Shown in pieces: positions 34,500 through 42,874 of a stretch of 64,000 bases of DNA. The stretch lies in assembly GCF_946407605.1 (NCBI RefSeq), contig NZ_CAMJOS010000008.1:1-64000 (forward strand), in the 5' to 3' direction. A model generated the notes under the pieces. That model made no database searches. It had not been told where the DNA came from and saw only the letters and a list, made by a program, of their open reading frames with translations. This DNA comes from an uncultured Prevotella sp. (GTDB lineage Bacteria; Bacteroidota; Bacteroidia; Bacteroidales; Bacteroidaceae). Position 1 is the stretch's first letter, and each line of letters starts with the position of its first letter. Both the position numbers and the translations under genes were made by a program.

Positions 34500-34528
34500 A
34501 GAGATTCAATGAAGAAAGGAGTTAAACT

Positions 34529-35395
34529 ATGAGAAAGGGCTTCCTGATAGGAGGAGGCTTTATTCTTTTGGGGCTGATGCTGCAACTTGGCGTCGGCCCT
34601 GTGGTGTGGGATGCCCTCGCGTGGCCTGTCAACGGTATTGTGATGATAGCCTTCTTATTGCTGATAGCAGTTTGCTATCTGTTTAGGAAGAAGGCGTCAG
34701 TATTTCGATTCGTGGGCACATATCAGGCGGCTATTCCTGCATTAGTCTATGCCGTCTTGCTGACTATCGTCATGGGCCTGATACGTCAGAACCCTGAAGG
34801 TAAATGGCTCGAAAACATGTTGGTGTTCTGGCCTTTCGTGCTCATTTATGTCTATATGGCGTTGATTCTGGGTGTGGTGGTTGTTCGTCAACTTGTAACC
34901 GTCCTCTCTCACTTCTCGCTTTTCACTTCTCATTTCTCACTTCTCTCTCATATGGGACTTTTCCTGGCCATGACTACTGCCACATTGGGTAATGCTGACA
35001 TGCAGCGTTTGAAGATGGTGACGACGGTAGGAGAACAGGAATGGCGTGCAGTGACGTCGTATGGCACTATTCAAGAGATGCCCATGACGATTGAGTTGAA
35101 GCAGTTTATCATGGAGACCTATGATGACGGCTCGCCCAAGCGTTTTGCCTCAGATATCTTGGTACGTACGAAAGATAATGAAGAGATACAGACTACTATC
35201 GACGTGAACAAGCCTGTCGAGGTGGATGGCTGGAAGATTTACCAATATAGTTACGATACGCAGATGGGACCGCAAAGCCAGATCTCGATATTGGAACTGG
35301 TGAGCGACCCTTGGCTGCCGTTGGTATATACTGGCATTTATATGTTGCTGGCAGGAGCCGTTTGTATGTTTATTTTTGGAGGAAAGAAGAAATGA
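34529..35395 (+). CDS. Cytochrome c biogenesis protein, ResB-type
   Basis: A 288-residue membrane protein with about five helices and a polar periplasmic domain (about 155-255, with SPKRFASDILV and YQYSYDTQMGP, the ResB hallmark). It works with CcsA to carry heme and attach it to cytochrome c outside the inner membrane. A loop of about 14 residues (SHFSLFTSHFSLLS at about 127-140) is encoded by a CTTCTCA-type heptamer array. The stop overlaps the CcsA start by 4 bp (ATGA). A heme-carrying His may have been replaced or shifted by the array. Confidence 0.85.
   Translation: MRKGFLIGGGFILLGLMLQLGVGPVVWDALAWPVNGIVMIAFLLLIAVCYLFRKKASVFRFVGTYQAAIPALVYAVLLTIVMGLIRQNPEGKWLENMLVFWPFVLIYVYMALILGVVVVRQLVTVLSHFSLFTSHFSLLSHMGLFLAMTTATLGNADMQRLKMVTTVGEQEWRAVTSYGTIQEMPMTIELKQFIMETYDDGSPKRFASDILVRTKDNEEIQTTIDVNKPVEVDGWKIYQYSYDTQMGPQSQISILELVSDPWLPLVYTGIYMLLAGAVCMFIFGGKKK
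34904..34945. repeat. Heptamer array (ACTTCTC) x6 inside resB
   Basis: Units CTCTCTC, ACTTCTC, GCTTTTC, ACTTCTC, ATTTCTC and ACTTCTC. Coding and in frame; encodes part of a membrane-associated loop. Confidence 0.8.
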
Positions 35396-36180
35396 GCTGG
35401 GAACAATTCATCTATTTCGCAATAGCTGCAGTACTGCTGTGGGTTGTTGGAGCATTGGCTGCCTGGAAAAACAAGACAACGCTGGCCTATGTTACCACTG
35501 CGCTTGGCCTGTTCGTGTTCCTCTCCTTTATCATTTCGTTGTGGATATCGTTGGAACGTCCGCCATTGCGTACGATGGGAGAGACACGTCTTTGGTATTC
35601 ATTCTTTCTGCCCTTAGCAGGCATCATCGTCTATTCGCGTTGGAAATATAAGTGGATACTATCGTTCTCTACCATGCTGGCATTGGTGTTTATCTGCGTC
35701 AATCTCTTTAAACCAGAGATTCATTCCAAGGCATTGATGCCTGCCCTACAGAGTCCATGGTTCGCCCCCCACGTCATCGTCTATATGTTTGCTTATGCCG
35801 TCTTTGGGGTCAGCACGCTGATGGCAATCTATTTGCTTTTCAAGAAAACTCACGCCTCCAACCTCAATGCTCAATCTTCTTTGGACAACCTTGTCTATGT
35901 CGGTCTCGCCTTTATGACCTTCGGCATGCTCTTTGGTGCTCTATGGGCCAAGGAAGCTTGGGGACACTATTGGTCTTGGGACCCAAAAGAGACATGGGCT
36001 GCCATCACTTGGTTCGCATACCTTATTTATATTCACTATCGTCGCTTGCCAAACCACAAGCCTCGTCTGGCAATGTGGCTGCTTATCTTCTCGTTCATCC
36101 TCTTACAGATGTGCTGGTGGGGCATTAACTACTTGCCATCTGCACAAGGTTCCAGCGTTCATACCTACAACATGCAATAA
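35392..36180 (+). CDS. ccsA: Cytochrome c biogenesis protein CcsA
   Basis: This 262-residue membrane protein starts at ATG 35392, overlapping the ResB stop. About eight helices are present. The WWD heme-handling motif is clear, AWGHYWSWDPKETWAAITW, and conserved His residues occur in WFAPHVIVYMF and nearby YIHYRRLPNHK. It exports heme and ligates it to apocytochrome c with ResB in the system II pathway. A cytochrome c substrate (such as NrfA) is not in this window. Confident. Confidence 0.92.
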   Translation: MSWEQFIYFAIAAVLLWVVGALAAWKNKTTLAYVTTALGLFVFLSFIISLWISLERPPLRTMGETRLWYSFFLPLAGIIVYSRWKYKWILSFSTMLALVFICVNLFKPEIHSKALMPALQSPWFAPHVIVYMFAYAVFGVSTLMAIYLLFKKTHASNLNAQSSLDNLVYVGLAFMTFGMLFGALWAKEAWGHYWSWDPKETWAAITWFAYLIYIHYRRLPNHKPRLAMWLLIFSFILLQMCWWGINYLPSAQGSSVHTYNMQ

Positions 36181-36195
36181 ACTAATGTTGTCTCT

Positions 36196-36834
36196 ATGAA
36201 GGAATCTTTTCTGAATACAGAGCATATAGCATGTAGTACCGATGGGGTAGAGTACCATCCGCTACGTCCTTTTCTGCCAGAGAATGCACGGCTGCTGTTC
36301 TTGGGTAGCTTCCCGCCACAGCGCAAGCGCTGGAGCATGGACTTCTTCTATCCCAACTTCATCAACGACCATTGGCGCATCGAGGGCCAGGTGTTCTTTG
36401 GCGACAGGAATCATTTCGTTGATCAAGATGCCAAACGTTTCCTACTTGACAATATCGTGGACTTCTGCAGGGAGAAAGGGCTAGCTTTCTACGATACATC
36501 AACGGCTGTCCGTCGTCTGCAAGACAACGCCTCCGACAAATTCCTCGAGGTGGTGGAACCTACCGATATACCTGCCTTGATACAGCAGCTACCCCATCTG
36601 CGGGCCATCGTTACCACAGGCGAGAAGGCTACTGACACCATCTGTTCCTCGCTCCAGATACCCCATGGCCCTAAGGTCAACACCTTTGTGACTATTCCAG
36701 AACGATTAAATACCGATGGCGAGTCGATAGTCCTTTATCGTCTTCCCTCATCATCGCGTGCCTATCCCTTGGCTTTCGATAAAAAAGTGGAAGCTTATAA
36801 ACGAATGTTTGAACAATTTCTGAGCCCATGCTGA
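36196..36834 (+). CDS. Uracil-DNA glycosylase superfamily protein
   Basis: A 212-residue cytoplasmic protein with the UDG-fold signature. LLFLGSFPPQRKR is the motif 1 region, FFYPNFINDHWRI holds the base-pocket aromatic residues, and LRAIVTTGEKATDTI and YRLPSSSRAYP lie in the second half, near the catalytic loop. Members excise uracil or hypoxanthine from DNA; which base is not clear. The gene end overlaps the start of the radical SAM protein gene by 7 bp. Together with the following DUF4130 gene this makes the known UDG/radical SAM/DUF4130 DNA-repair association. Confidence 0.75.
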   Translation: MKESFLNTEHIACSTDGVEYHPLRPFLPENARLLFLGSFPPQRKRWSMDFFYPNFINDHWRIEGQVFFGDRNHFVDQDAKRFLLDNIVDFCREKGLAFYDTSTAVRRLQDNASDKFLEVVEPTDIPALIQQLPHLRAIVTTGEKATDTICSSLQIPHGPKVNTFVTIPERLNTDGESIVLYRLPSSSRAYPLAFDKKVEAYKRMFEQFLSPC

Positions 36835-38138
36835 CGGAGAAAACAATGGAGAAGCTGCGGATTCTCGCAGAGTCGGCAAAGTACGATGTATCGTGCTCGT
36901 CGAGTGGTACTGTGCGTAAGGGGAAGGAAGGCATGGTAGGCTCTACTGTCGGCGGCGTGGGCATCTGCCACTCGTTTGCCGATGATGGACGTTGTATCTC
37001 ATTACTTAAGGTGATGCTGACGAACTACTGCATGTACGATTGTGCCTACTGCATCAACCGTCGTACGAACGACATCCCACGGGCCACGCTCTCCGTCTCC
37101 GAACTCGAGGAAATCACCATGGAGTTCTATCGTCGTAACTATATTGAGGGACTGTTCTTGAGTAGTGGGGTGGTGCGTAATCCTGATTATACGATGGAAC
37201 GCCTGACAGCCATTGTACGTGACCTTCGTAATGTACATCGCTTCAATGGTTACATCCATTTGAAGACCATCCCTGGTGCCTCACAGGAACTTCTGCAAGA
37301 AGCTGGCCGCTATGCCGACCGTATGAGCGTCAATATCGAGATTCCTAAGGAGGAATCGCTCAAGGCGCTGGCACCAGAAAAGGACCATCAAAGCATCTTA
37401 CTGCCGATGTCACAGATTCAGCAGGGCGTGCTTGAGAATAAAGAAGACAGAAAGAAGTTCCGACATGCTCCCCGTTTTGTGCCTGCTGGTCAGTCTACGC
37501 AGATGATTGTGGGTGCTACAAAGGAGAGCGATCTCGATATCCTGACGATGTCAAACGCAATGTATCAGCAGCCCACCATGCGGCGTGTCTACTACTCGGG
37601 CTATGTCAGCGTCAACACTTACGACCCTCGACTGCCCGTCTTGAAGCAGCCTCCCTTGGTACGTGAGAACCGTCTTTATCAGGCCGACTGGCTCATGCGC
37701 TTCTATCACTTTAGCGTCGACGAGATTGTCGACGAGATGCACACCCATCTTGATCTCGATGTCGATCCAAAACTGGGCTGGGCCTTGCGCCACCCAGAAT
37801 TCTTCCCTGTTGATATAAACAGCGCATCCTACGAAGAAATCCTTCGTGTACCAGGCATTGGGGTCAAGTCGGCCATGCTTATCGTCAACTCACGTCGCTT
37901 CAACCGCATCACGTCCTATCATCTCAAGAAAATGGGTGTGGTGATGAAGAAGGCCAAATATTTTATCACTTGCGGCGAGCTCACATCTTCGTTCTCACAG
38001 CCCATCATCGGCATCAATGAATTGCATCCAGAACGCCTCCGTCCTCTGCTCATCAGTAAGGCCCAACAAAAGCGTGCCGTCGCTGAGCAGCAACTCTCTC
38101 TTGACTTCAAAGACGATACCCCTTCTGACTTGGCTTAA
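36828..38138 (+). CDS. Radical SAM DNA modification/repair protein (TIGR03916 type)
   Basis: A 436-residue protein. The radical SAM motif is CMYDCAYCINRRTND at about 66-80, binding a 4Fe-4S cluster and S-adenosylmethionine. SSGVVRNPDYTMERL follows. A C-terminal helix-hairpin-helix (YEEILRVPGIGVKSAMLIVNSRR near 335-357) suggests DNA binding. An N-terminal conserved segment (DVSCSSSGTVRKGKEG) precedes it. Members are paired with a DUF4130 protein and UDG in many bacteria. A role in repair or modification is proposed but the reaction is not known to me. It overlaps the UDG gene by 7 bp. Confidence 0.85.
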   Translation: MLTEKTMEKLRILAESAKYDVSCSSSGTVRKGKEGMVGSTVGGVGICHSFADDGRCISLLKVMLTNYCMYDCAYCINRRTNDIPRATLSVSELEEITMEFYRRNYIEGLFLSSGVVRNPDYTMERLTAIVRDLRNVHRFNGYIHLKTIPGASQELLQEAGRYADRMSVNIEIPKEESLKALAPEKDHQSILLPMSQIQQGVLENKEDRKKFRHAPRFVPAGQSTQMIVGATKESDLDILTMSNAMYQQPTMRRVYYSGYVSVNTYDPRLPVLKQPPLVRENRLYQADWLMRFYHFSVDEIVDEMHTHLDLDVDPKLGWALRHPEFFPVDINSASYEEILRVPGIGVKSAMLIVNSRRFNRITSYHLKKMGVVMKKAKYFITCGELTSSFSQPIIGINELHPERLRPLLISKAQQKRAVAEQQLSLDFKDDTPSDLA

Positions 38139-38467
38139 TTATTAAAAAATTTGAACGTTGAAGGCTGCGTGAGGATAAGGGAGTGAAAATGTGAGGGAGA
38201 CGTGAGGGAGAACGAATATCCCTCACGTGCCTCCAGCCCTTTGTACATCGGCATATGAGAGGGGTTATGTGAGTATGTGAGGGTAAAAATGAAATTCATT
38301 GAAAAACGAGAAATCATGAAATTGACTGTGAAATTGTAAGGGATGCCTTCCAAGGGTGACGGAGATAATCTCCAACACTGTAAGGAATGGCACTTTACAT
38401 TGTAAAGTATCATCCCTTAGGGGGTAAAAGTCCTATCCCTTACGATGTAAGAAGGCATCTCCTTGGT

Positions 38468-38502
38468 GAAGAGGAAAGAGGAAGGTGGAAAGAGGAAAGA
38501 GT
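38468..38502 (+). repeat. Heptamer array AAAGAGG x5
   Basis: Units GAAGAGG, AAAGAGG, AAGGTGG, AAAGAGG and AAAGAGT at 38468-38502, upstream of the dispersed promoter repeat. Confidence 0.8.
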
Positions 38503-38526
38503 TCAGACCCAAGAGCCCCCAACCAA

Positions 38527-38622
38527 GACTCGCTTATTCGTACTTTGAGCTTCGCTCGAAGGTACTTTCGCTTGGAAATACTCAAATAAATTTGGTATTT
38601 CACTCACTTATTCGTACCTTTG
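38527..38622 (+). promoter_or_regulatory. Dispersed promoter repeat before the DUF4130 gene
   Basis: TTG at 38592-38594, spacer GTATTTCACTCACTTATTCG (20 bp) and TACCTTTG at 38615-38622. An upstream partial copy CGCTTATTCGTACTTTGAG with a GAGCTTCGCTC palindrome begins at about 38532. The spacer is identical at 19 of 20 positions to one upstream of the alanine symporter gene. Confidence 0.75.
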
Positions 38623-38631
38623 TCATCAATT

Positions 38632-39405
38632 ATGACGGTATATGTGTTTGACGGAACGATGGACGGGCTGCTGACGGCGGTGTTCGACGCATTCCTTTTG
38701 AAGGAAGAGCCTGAGGAGTTGCTGGCGGAGGGCGACGCGCTGCCGTTGTTCTGCGACCATACCTATCACGTAACGACAGACGAGGAGAAAGCACGACGGG
38801 TGTGGACTGGACTGGAGAAGAAGCTGACGCGTGAGGCCCTGCGACTGATTTCCGTCAGTTGGCTGTCGGAACAGCGGGAACTGAACACGCCGCTGTTTCT
38901 ATATATATGTAAAGTCTTTAAGTTGGGCGATATCTCGCGGAACTTCGCTGATGCCGATGTGCTCGCCGTGACGAACATTGCCCGTCGCGTGCTGCACGAG
39001 CAGTTACGCATGAAACAGTTCATCCGTTTTCAAAAGGCGAAGGACGGCACCTATCTCGCTGTTGTCTCACCCGATCATAATGTCTTGCCCATCATCATCG
39101 ATCATTTCCAGGATCGGTTCAACGATCAACCCTGGCTGATATACGATGCGAAGCGGCACTACGGGTATTATTATGACGGCAAAACCGTCATTCATGTGAC
39201 CTTCGAGGACGAAGCCACTGTGCCCTTCGATTTATCGAATGGGAAACTCGATACTGATGTGCTGAGTGAGAACGACAAACTGTTCCAGGACCTCTGGCGC
39301 ACCTATTTCAAGGCTATCTGTATCAAGGAACGTATGAACCCTAAGAAGCAGCTCAGCGACATGCCTCGTCGCTATTGGAAATATATGACAGAGAAAAATG
39401 GATAA
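38632..39405 (+). CDS. DUF4130 (TIGR03915) DNA-repair associated protein
   Basis: A 257-residue cytoplasmic protein that starts TVYVFDGTMDGLLTAVFDAF, the family hallmark, and has PRRYWKYMTEKNG at its end, another conserved block. Internal basic helices (KKLTREALRLISVSW, LRMKQFIRFQKAKDGTYLAV) suggest nucleic-acid contact. It is the partner of the radical SAM protein encoded just upstream; in other bacteria the two are adjacent, and DUF4130 is sometimes fused to a UDG domain. Its own promoter (dispersed repeat type) allows separate expression. Function is unproven. Confidence 0.85.
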   Translation: MTVYVFDGTMDGLLTAVFDAFLLKEEPEELLAEGDALPLFCDHTYHVTTDEEKARRVWTGLEKKLTREALRLISVSWLSEQRELNTPLFLYICKVFKLGDISRNFADADVLAVTNIARRVLHEQLRMKQFIRFQKAKDGTYLAVVSPDHNVLPIIIDHFQDRFNDQPWLIYDAKRHYGYYYDGKTVIHVTFEDEATVPFDLSNGKLDTDVLSENDKLFQDLWRTYFKAICIKERMNPKKQLSDMPRRYWKYMTEKNG

Positions 39406-39420
39406 TTAAACAATAGGATT

Positions 39421-39705
39421 ATGAAAACAAAACATGTACAGTACGAAACACAGGGTACTTGCTCGAAATTGATTGACGTGAGTGCCGATGAGAATGATGT
39501 GATTCAGCAGGTGTTCTTCCTTGGAGGATGTCATGGAAACCTCCAGGGTATCAGTAAGTTGGTGACGGGTCAGAAGATTGATGACGTAATAGAGCGTATC
39601 AATGGTATCCGTTGCGGCAACAAGAGCACCTCGTGTCCTGACCAGTTGTGCCGTGCTTTAGAACAGTTGAAATCAGCTCCACTTGTTGAGAACGATGAAA
39701 GATAA
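39421..39705 (+). CDS. TSCPD domain protein (TIGR03905 type)
   Basis: A 94-residue protein with C-rich TSCPD signature: GTCSKLIDVSADEND, VFFLGGCHGNLQGISKL and CGNKSTSCPDQLCRAL. The same domain forms the C-terminal part of some class II ribonucleotide reductases, where it probably binds metal. Free-standing copies have no proven role. It is 15 bp after the DUF4130 gene, and its 3' end overlaps the Nudix gene by 11 bp. Confidence 0.85.
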   Translation: MKTKHVQYETQGTCSKLIDVSADENDVIQQVFFLGGCHGNLQGISKLVTGQKIDDVIERINGIRCGNKSTSCPDQLCRALEQLKSAPLVENDER

Positions 39706-40201
39706 TGAGAATGAGCGTTTCCCGATTGTTGATGAAGAGGGAACGGTAATAGGACAGGCCACACGTGGCGAGTGTCATAGCGGCTCGCATTTGCTGCACC
39801 CTGTGGTGCATCTGCACGTCTTTAACGCGAAGGGAGAGGTGTATTTGCAAAAGCGACCAGAGTGGAAGGATATCCAGCCTGGCAAGTGGGACACGGCCGT
39901 GGGTGGACACATCGACTATGGTGAGACACCAGAGGATGCGTTGCGTCGTGAGGTAGGTGAAGAGTTGGGCATCACGGCTTTTACACCAGAGTTTGTTGGT
40001 AAGTATGTCTTTGAGAGCAAACGCGAAAGCGAGCTGGTATATGTGAACCGCACCATCTACGACGGTCCCATCCGTCCCTCAGCCGAAGAGCTCGACGGAG
40101 GTCGTTTCTGGTCAATGTCTGAGATTCGCGAGACAATAGGGCATGGGGTGCTGACACCAAACTTCGAGAGTGAGTTTCAGCGTTTCTTCTTGAATCAATA
40201 A
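39695..40201 (+). CDS. Nudix hydrolase, IDI/YfcD-like
   Basis: A 168-residue protein from ATG 39695. The Nudix box is complete, GGHIDYGETPEDALRREVGEELG (key Glu in REVGEELG), after an N-terminal NERFPIVDEEGTVIGQATR, which is typical of the isopentenyl isomerase-like Nudix group. The C-terminus includes SELVYVNRTIYDGPI. Members hydrolyse nucleoside diphosphate-linked compounds or isomerise IPP; the true substrate is unclear. It overlaps the TSCPD gene at the start and the convergent Bcp gene by 7 bp at the end. Confidence 0.85.
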   Translation: MKDNENERFPIVDEEGTVIGQATRGECHSGSHLLHPVVHLHVFNAKGEVYLQKRPEWKDIQPGKWDTAVGGHIDYGETPEDALRREVGEELGITAFTPEFVGKYVFESKRESELVYVNRTIYDGPIRPSAEELDGGRFWSMSEIRETIGHGVLTPNFESEFQRFFLNQ

Positions 40202-40650
40202 GCCCCCAGTATCTGCTCGGCGTGTTCCTTGGTCTTCACCTGTTTTCCAGCGAAGATCTGCTCGATGATACCCTCCTCATTAATAATAAAGGTGGTGCGG
40301 ATGGTACCCATCGTCTTCTTGCCATACATCGACTTCTCACCCCAGGCTCCCATAGCCTCCAGAAGATCGTGATTGATATCGGCAATCAGGGGAAACGGTA
40401 ACTCATATTTCTCCTTGAACTTAACGTGCGAGGCGGCAGAGTCTTTACTCACGCCAACTACCTCGTAGCCCTTGCCCTGTAACTCACTATAATGGTCGCG
40501 CAAGCTGCAAGCCTCTGCGGTACAGCCACTTGTGTTGTCCTTCGGATAGAAATACAACACCAACTTACGACCCTTGTAGTCACTTAGACGGATGTCTCGT
40601 CCCTGTTCGTCCTTGCCCAGTATCTCGGGTGCCTTGTCTCCAATGTTCAT
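40195..40650 (-). CDS. bcp: Thioredoxin-dependent thiol peroxidase (Bcp)
   Basis: A 151-residue peroxiredoxin that reduces hydroperoxides in the cytoplasm with thioredoxin. LYFYPKDNTSGCTAEACSLRDHY holds the peroxidatic Cys (GCT) with the nearby Cys (EAC) as resolving residue, the BCP/PrxQ pattern. GVSKDSAASHVKFKEKYELPFPLIAD and SMYGKKTMGTIRTTFIIN are also family blocks. It starts just 17 bp after the TfoX-like gene ends on the minus strand. Firm. Confidence 0.93.
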   Translation of the reverse strand: MNIGDKAPEILGKDEQGRDIRLSDYKGRKLVLYFYPKDNTSGCTAEACSLRDHYSELQGKGYEVVGVSKDSAASHVKFKEKYELPFPLIADINHDLLEAMGAWGEKSMYGKKTMGTIRTTFIINEEGIIEQIFAGKQVKTKEHAEQILGAY

Positions 40651-40667
40651 TTCGATATGTTTTAGGG

Positions 40668-40988
40668 TTACTTTTTCTTCTTAGGTTTCGGCTCTGGTAG
40701 CTCCCTGCACGTCGTGCTGACCAGTTCTGAGAGGTAGTCGCGATCATCCACGTCGGCAATATAGAAATAGTCCTTCGCTCCTTCGTATGGCGGACGCATA
40801 TCCACAACTCTTAGCAGCTTTCTTCCTGCTTCCGTCGGTTTCAGATAGAAACAGTCATCACAGATCAGTCCGAAGATTTTTCCATTACAATAAATCCCAT
40901 AGTCACCAAACATCTTCTTGGCGACTATCTCACCCGCACCAGAACATTGGTCGGTGATATACTGAACAAAATCCGCGTTACTTGCCAT
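40668..40988 (-). CDS. TfoX N-terminal domain protein
   Basis: A 106-residue protein starting at ATG 40988. The TfoX_N pattern is seen: KKMFGDYGIYCNGKIFGLICDDCFYLK, then PPYEGAKDYFYIADVDDRDYLSELV. In gamma-proteobacteria TfoX/Sxy turns on competence genes; stand-alone N-domains elsewhere have no proven role. It lies in a unit with aguB (10 bp upstream) and bcp (downstream). A basic tail of Pro/Lys ends the protein. Confidence 0.8.
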   Translation of the reverse strand: MASNADFVQYITDQCSGAGEIVAKKMFGDYGIYCNGKIFGLICDDCFYLKPTEAGRKLLRVVDMRPPYEGAKDYFYIADVDDRDYLSELVSTTCRELPEPKPKKKK

Positions 40989-40998
40989 AGCTTTTCTT

Positions 40999-41856
40999 TT
41001 ATTTGTCAATCAAGCGGCGAGTGAGATCGCCATAAGCATCAATGCGACGGTCACGAAAGAAAGGCCACCAACGGCGTACCTGCTCGGAGCGTTGCATATC
41101 AACCTCGACGATGGTTTCTACTTCTGCGTTGGTGGGTGCCTCATAGAGAAGTTCGCCCTGAGGACCAGCTACGAAACTGGTGCCCCAGAAAGGCACACCA
41201 TCCTCGTCGCCCACACGATTGACGGTAATGACGGGCAGCCCGTTGGCTACGGCGTGACCACGTTGGACGGTCTGCCAGGCCATGCGCTGGCGCTCCTGTT
41301 CATCCTTCGTGTCATTGGGATCAAAGCCGATGGCGGTAGGATAGATCAGCAGCTCTGCACCAGCCAACGCCATGAGTCGTGCGGCCTCGGGATACCACTG
41401 GTCCCAGCATACCAAAACGCCCAGTCTGCCTACAGAGGTTTGGATAGGTTTAAAGCCCAGGTCGCCAGGTGTGAAGTAGAACTTCTCGTAGTATCCGGGG
41501 TCATCGGGGATGTGCATCTTACGATACAGGCCTGCAATGGTGCCGTCTTTCTCGAACACTACGGCTGTGTTGTGATAGAGCCCTGCAGTACGACGTTCAA
41601 AGAGTGAGGTGACGATGACCACTTGCAAATTCTTGGCAAGCTTGCCATAGAACTCGGTAGAGGGGCCTGGGATGGGCTCTGCCTGGTCGAAGAGATTCAC
41701 GTTTTCCTCCTGACAGAAGTACAGACCGTTGTGCAGCTCCTGCAATACGATGAGCTCAGCGCCCTCATGGGCCAGCTTCGTTATTTTTTCAGCCAGTCGC
41801 GCCTTGTTAGCGTTAATGTCGGCTGTGTTATGCTGTTGAATGATTCCAACTCTCAT
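40999..41856 (-). CDS. aguB: N-carbamoylputrescine amidase
   Basis: Converts N-carbamoylputrescine to putrescine, ammonia and CO2. This 285-residue nitrilase-family protein starts at ATG 41856. The catalytic triad regions are visible: LIVLQELHNG (Glu), GLYRKMHIPD (Lys) and GVLVCWDQWYPEAARLMA (Cys). FEKDGTIAGLYRK and GTSFVAGPQGELLYEAP are also typical. It follows agmatine deiminase on the same strand (29-bp gap), completing the agmatine route to putrescine. The last codons lie 10 bp before the TfoX-like gene. Firm from motifs and context. Confidence 0.93.
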   Translation of the reverse strand: MRVGIIQQHNTADINANKARLAEKITKLAHEGAELIVLQELHNGLYFCQEENVNLFDQAEPIPGPSTEFYGKLAKNLQVVIVTSLFERRTAGLYHNTAVVFEKDGTIAGLYRKMHIPDDPGYYEKFYFTPGDLGFKPIQTSVGRLGVLVCWDQWYPEAARLMALAGAELLIYPTAIGFDPNDTKDEQERQRMAWQTVQRGHAVANGLPVITVNRVGDEDGVPFWGTSFVAGPQGELLYEAPTNAEVETIVEVDMQRSEQVRRWWPFFRDRRIDAYGDLTRRLIDK

Positions 41857-41885
41857 ATTTTCTTTACTAATTTCCTTTTTTACTA

Positions 41886-42869
41886 TTAATAATACTGCAT
41901 GGTGCAACAATGCAGACTACCATGCTGTTTGATGACGGCACGACAGTCTATACCAATGATTTCTCTATCGGGATAGGCCTCGCCAATGATGTGGAGCGCA
42001 TCAGCATCCAGGTCGGGCTGGTTGTAGGTGGGTACCAGTACGGCACCATTGATAACCAGATAGTTGGCGTAGGTGGCTGGCAGGCGGTCCTCACCATCAT
42101 AGATGGGGCGGGGCAGGGGAAGCTTTAAAAGACGATAGGGATGACCGTCAAGGGTACGCAGGGTCTTCAGCTCCTCTTCCATCAGCATCAGGTCAGGATG
42201 GCTGGCATCTCCCCCCGTATAAAGAATGGTATCCTCAGGACATATGCTCACCAGCGTGTCGATATGTCCGTCGGTATCATCGCCAATAAGTGAACCGTGG
42301 TTAAGCCATACGATGCGTTCGGCTCCTAAATTATCCTTCAGTCGAGACTCTATCTCAGCCTGTGTGAGGGGCTGGTTGCGATGAGGTGCCATCAGACAGC
42401 AGGTAGTGGTGAAGACCGTTCCTTTACCATCACTCTCGATGGAGCCGCCCTCGAGCACAAAGTCCAGATGGCTCTCGTAGTGGCCCTTAATGGTGCCCTG
42501 CTCGTATAAATGGCCGTTGATCTCGTTGTCGAGCTTCGCTTCGAACTTCTCACCCCAGCCATTGAAGCAGAAATCCAGGAGGATAAGTTCGCCACTGTTC
42601 TCTTTAACGGTGATAAAGCCATGGTCGCGTGCCCAGGTGTCGTTAGACTTGACAATAACTAATTGGCATTTGGCAACTGGTTTAACAAAGCCTTCTGGGG
42701 CTACGATGATGAGGTCTTCTCGCTGACTGATCTCGCGAGCCATCTCTTCGTAAACCGCTGTGATTTCAGGCAGTATTGGAGCCCAGTCTGTGTCCTTGTG
42801 GGGCCACGTCAACTGTACAGCACTTTGCTGCTCCCATTCTGCCAGCATGCGTCTCTTTTTTGCTTTCAT
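41886..42869 (-). CDS. aguA: Agmatine deiminase
   Basis: Converts agmatine to N-carbamoylputrescine. This 327-residue protein starts at ATG 42869. Family signatures: QSAVQLTWPHKDTDW, DTWARDHGFI (substrate Asp), LEGGSIESDGKGT, WLNHGSLIGDDTDGHIDTLV (catalytic His) and CRAVIKQHGSLHC with the catalytic Cys at the end. The final Cys is followed by a short CTMQYY tail. It is the first gene of the aguA-aguB-tfoX-bcp minus-strand unit. Its promoter shares a CAATTG hexamer with the divergent ABC gene. Confidence 0.93.
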   Translation of the reverse strand: MKAKKRRMLAEWEQQSAVQLTWPHKDTDWAPILPEITAVYEEMAREISQREDLIIVAPEGFVKPVAKCQLVIVKSNDTWARDHGFITVKENSGELILLDFCFNGWGEKFEAKLDNEINGHLYEQGTIKGHYESHLDFVLEGGSIESDGKGTVFTTTCCLMAPHRNQPLTQAEIESRLKDNLGAERIVWLNHGSLIGDDTDGHIDTLVSICPEDTILYTGGDASHPDLMLMEEELKTLRTLDGHPYRLLKLPLPRPIYDGEDRLPATYANYLVINGAVLVPTYNQPDLDADALHIIGEAYPDREIIGIDCRAVIKQHGSLHCCTMQYY

Positions 42870-42874
42870 GGCTG

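Larger units (their letters stand above)
38139..38631. other. Gene-free stretch with complex repeats
   Basis: No gene is seen in these 493 bases. It holds GTGAGG-type repeats (38170-38290), an inverted pair GTAAGGGAT (38336-38344)/ATCCCTTAC (38435-38443), a second pair GATGCCTT/AAGGCATC (38343-38350/38452-38459), a hairpin ACTTTAC-ATT-GTAAAGT near 38392-38408, the AAAGAGG heptamer array and the promoter repeat before 38632. A structured RNA or a decayed repeat element is possible. Confidence 0.5.

Noticed and set aside
38170..38290. GTGAGG repeats as a heptamer or CRISPR array
   Set aside because: The spacing is irregular (8-12 bp or more), without constant repeats or spacers of CRISPR length.
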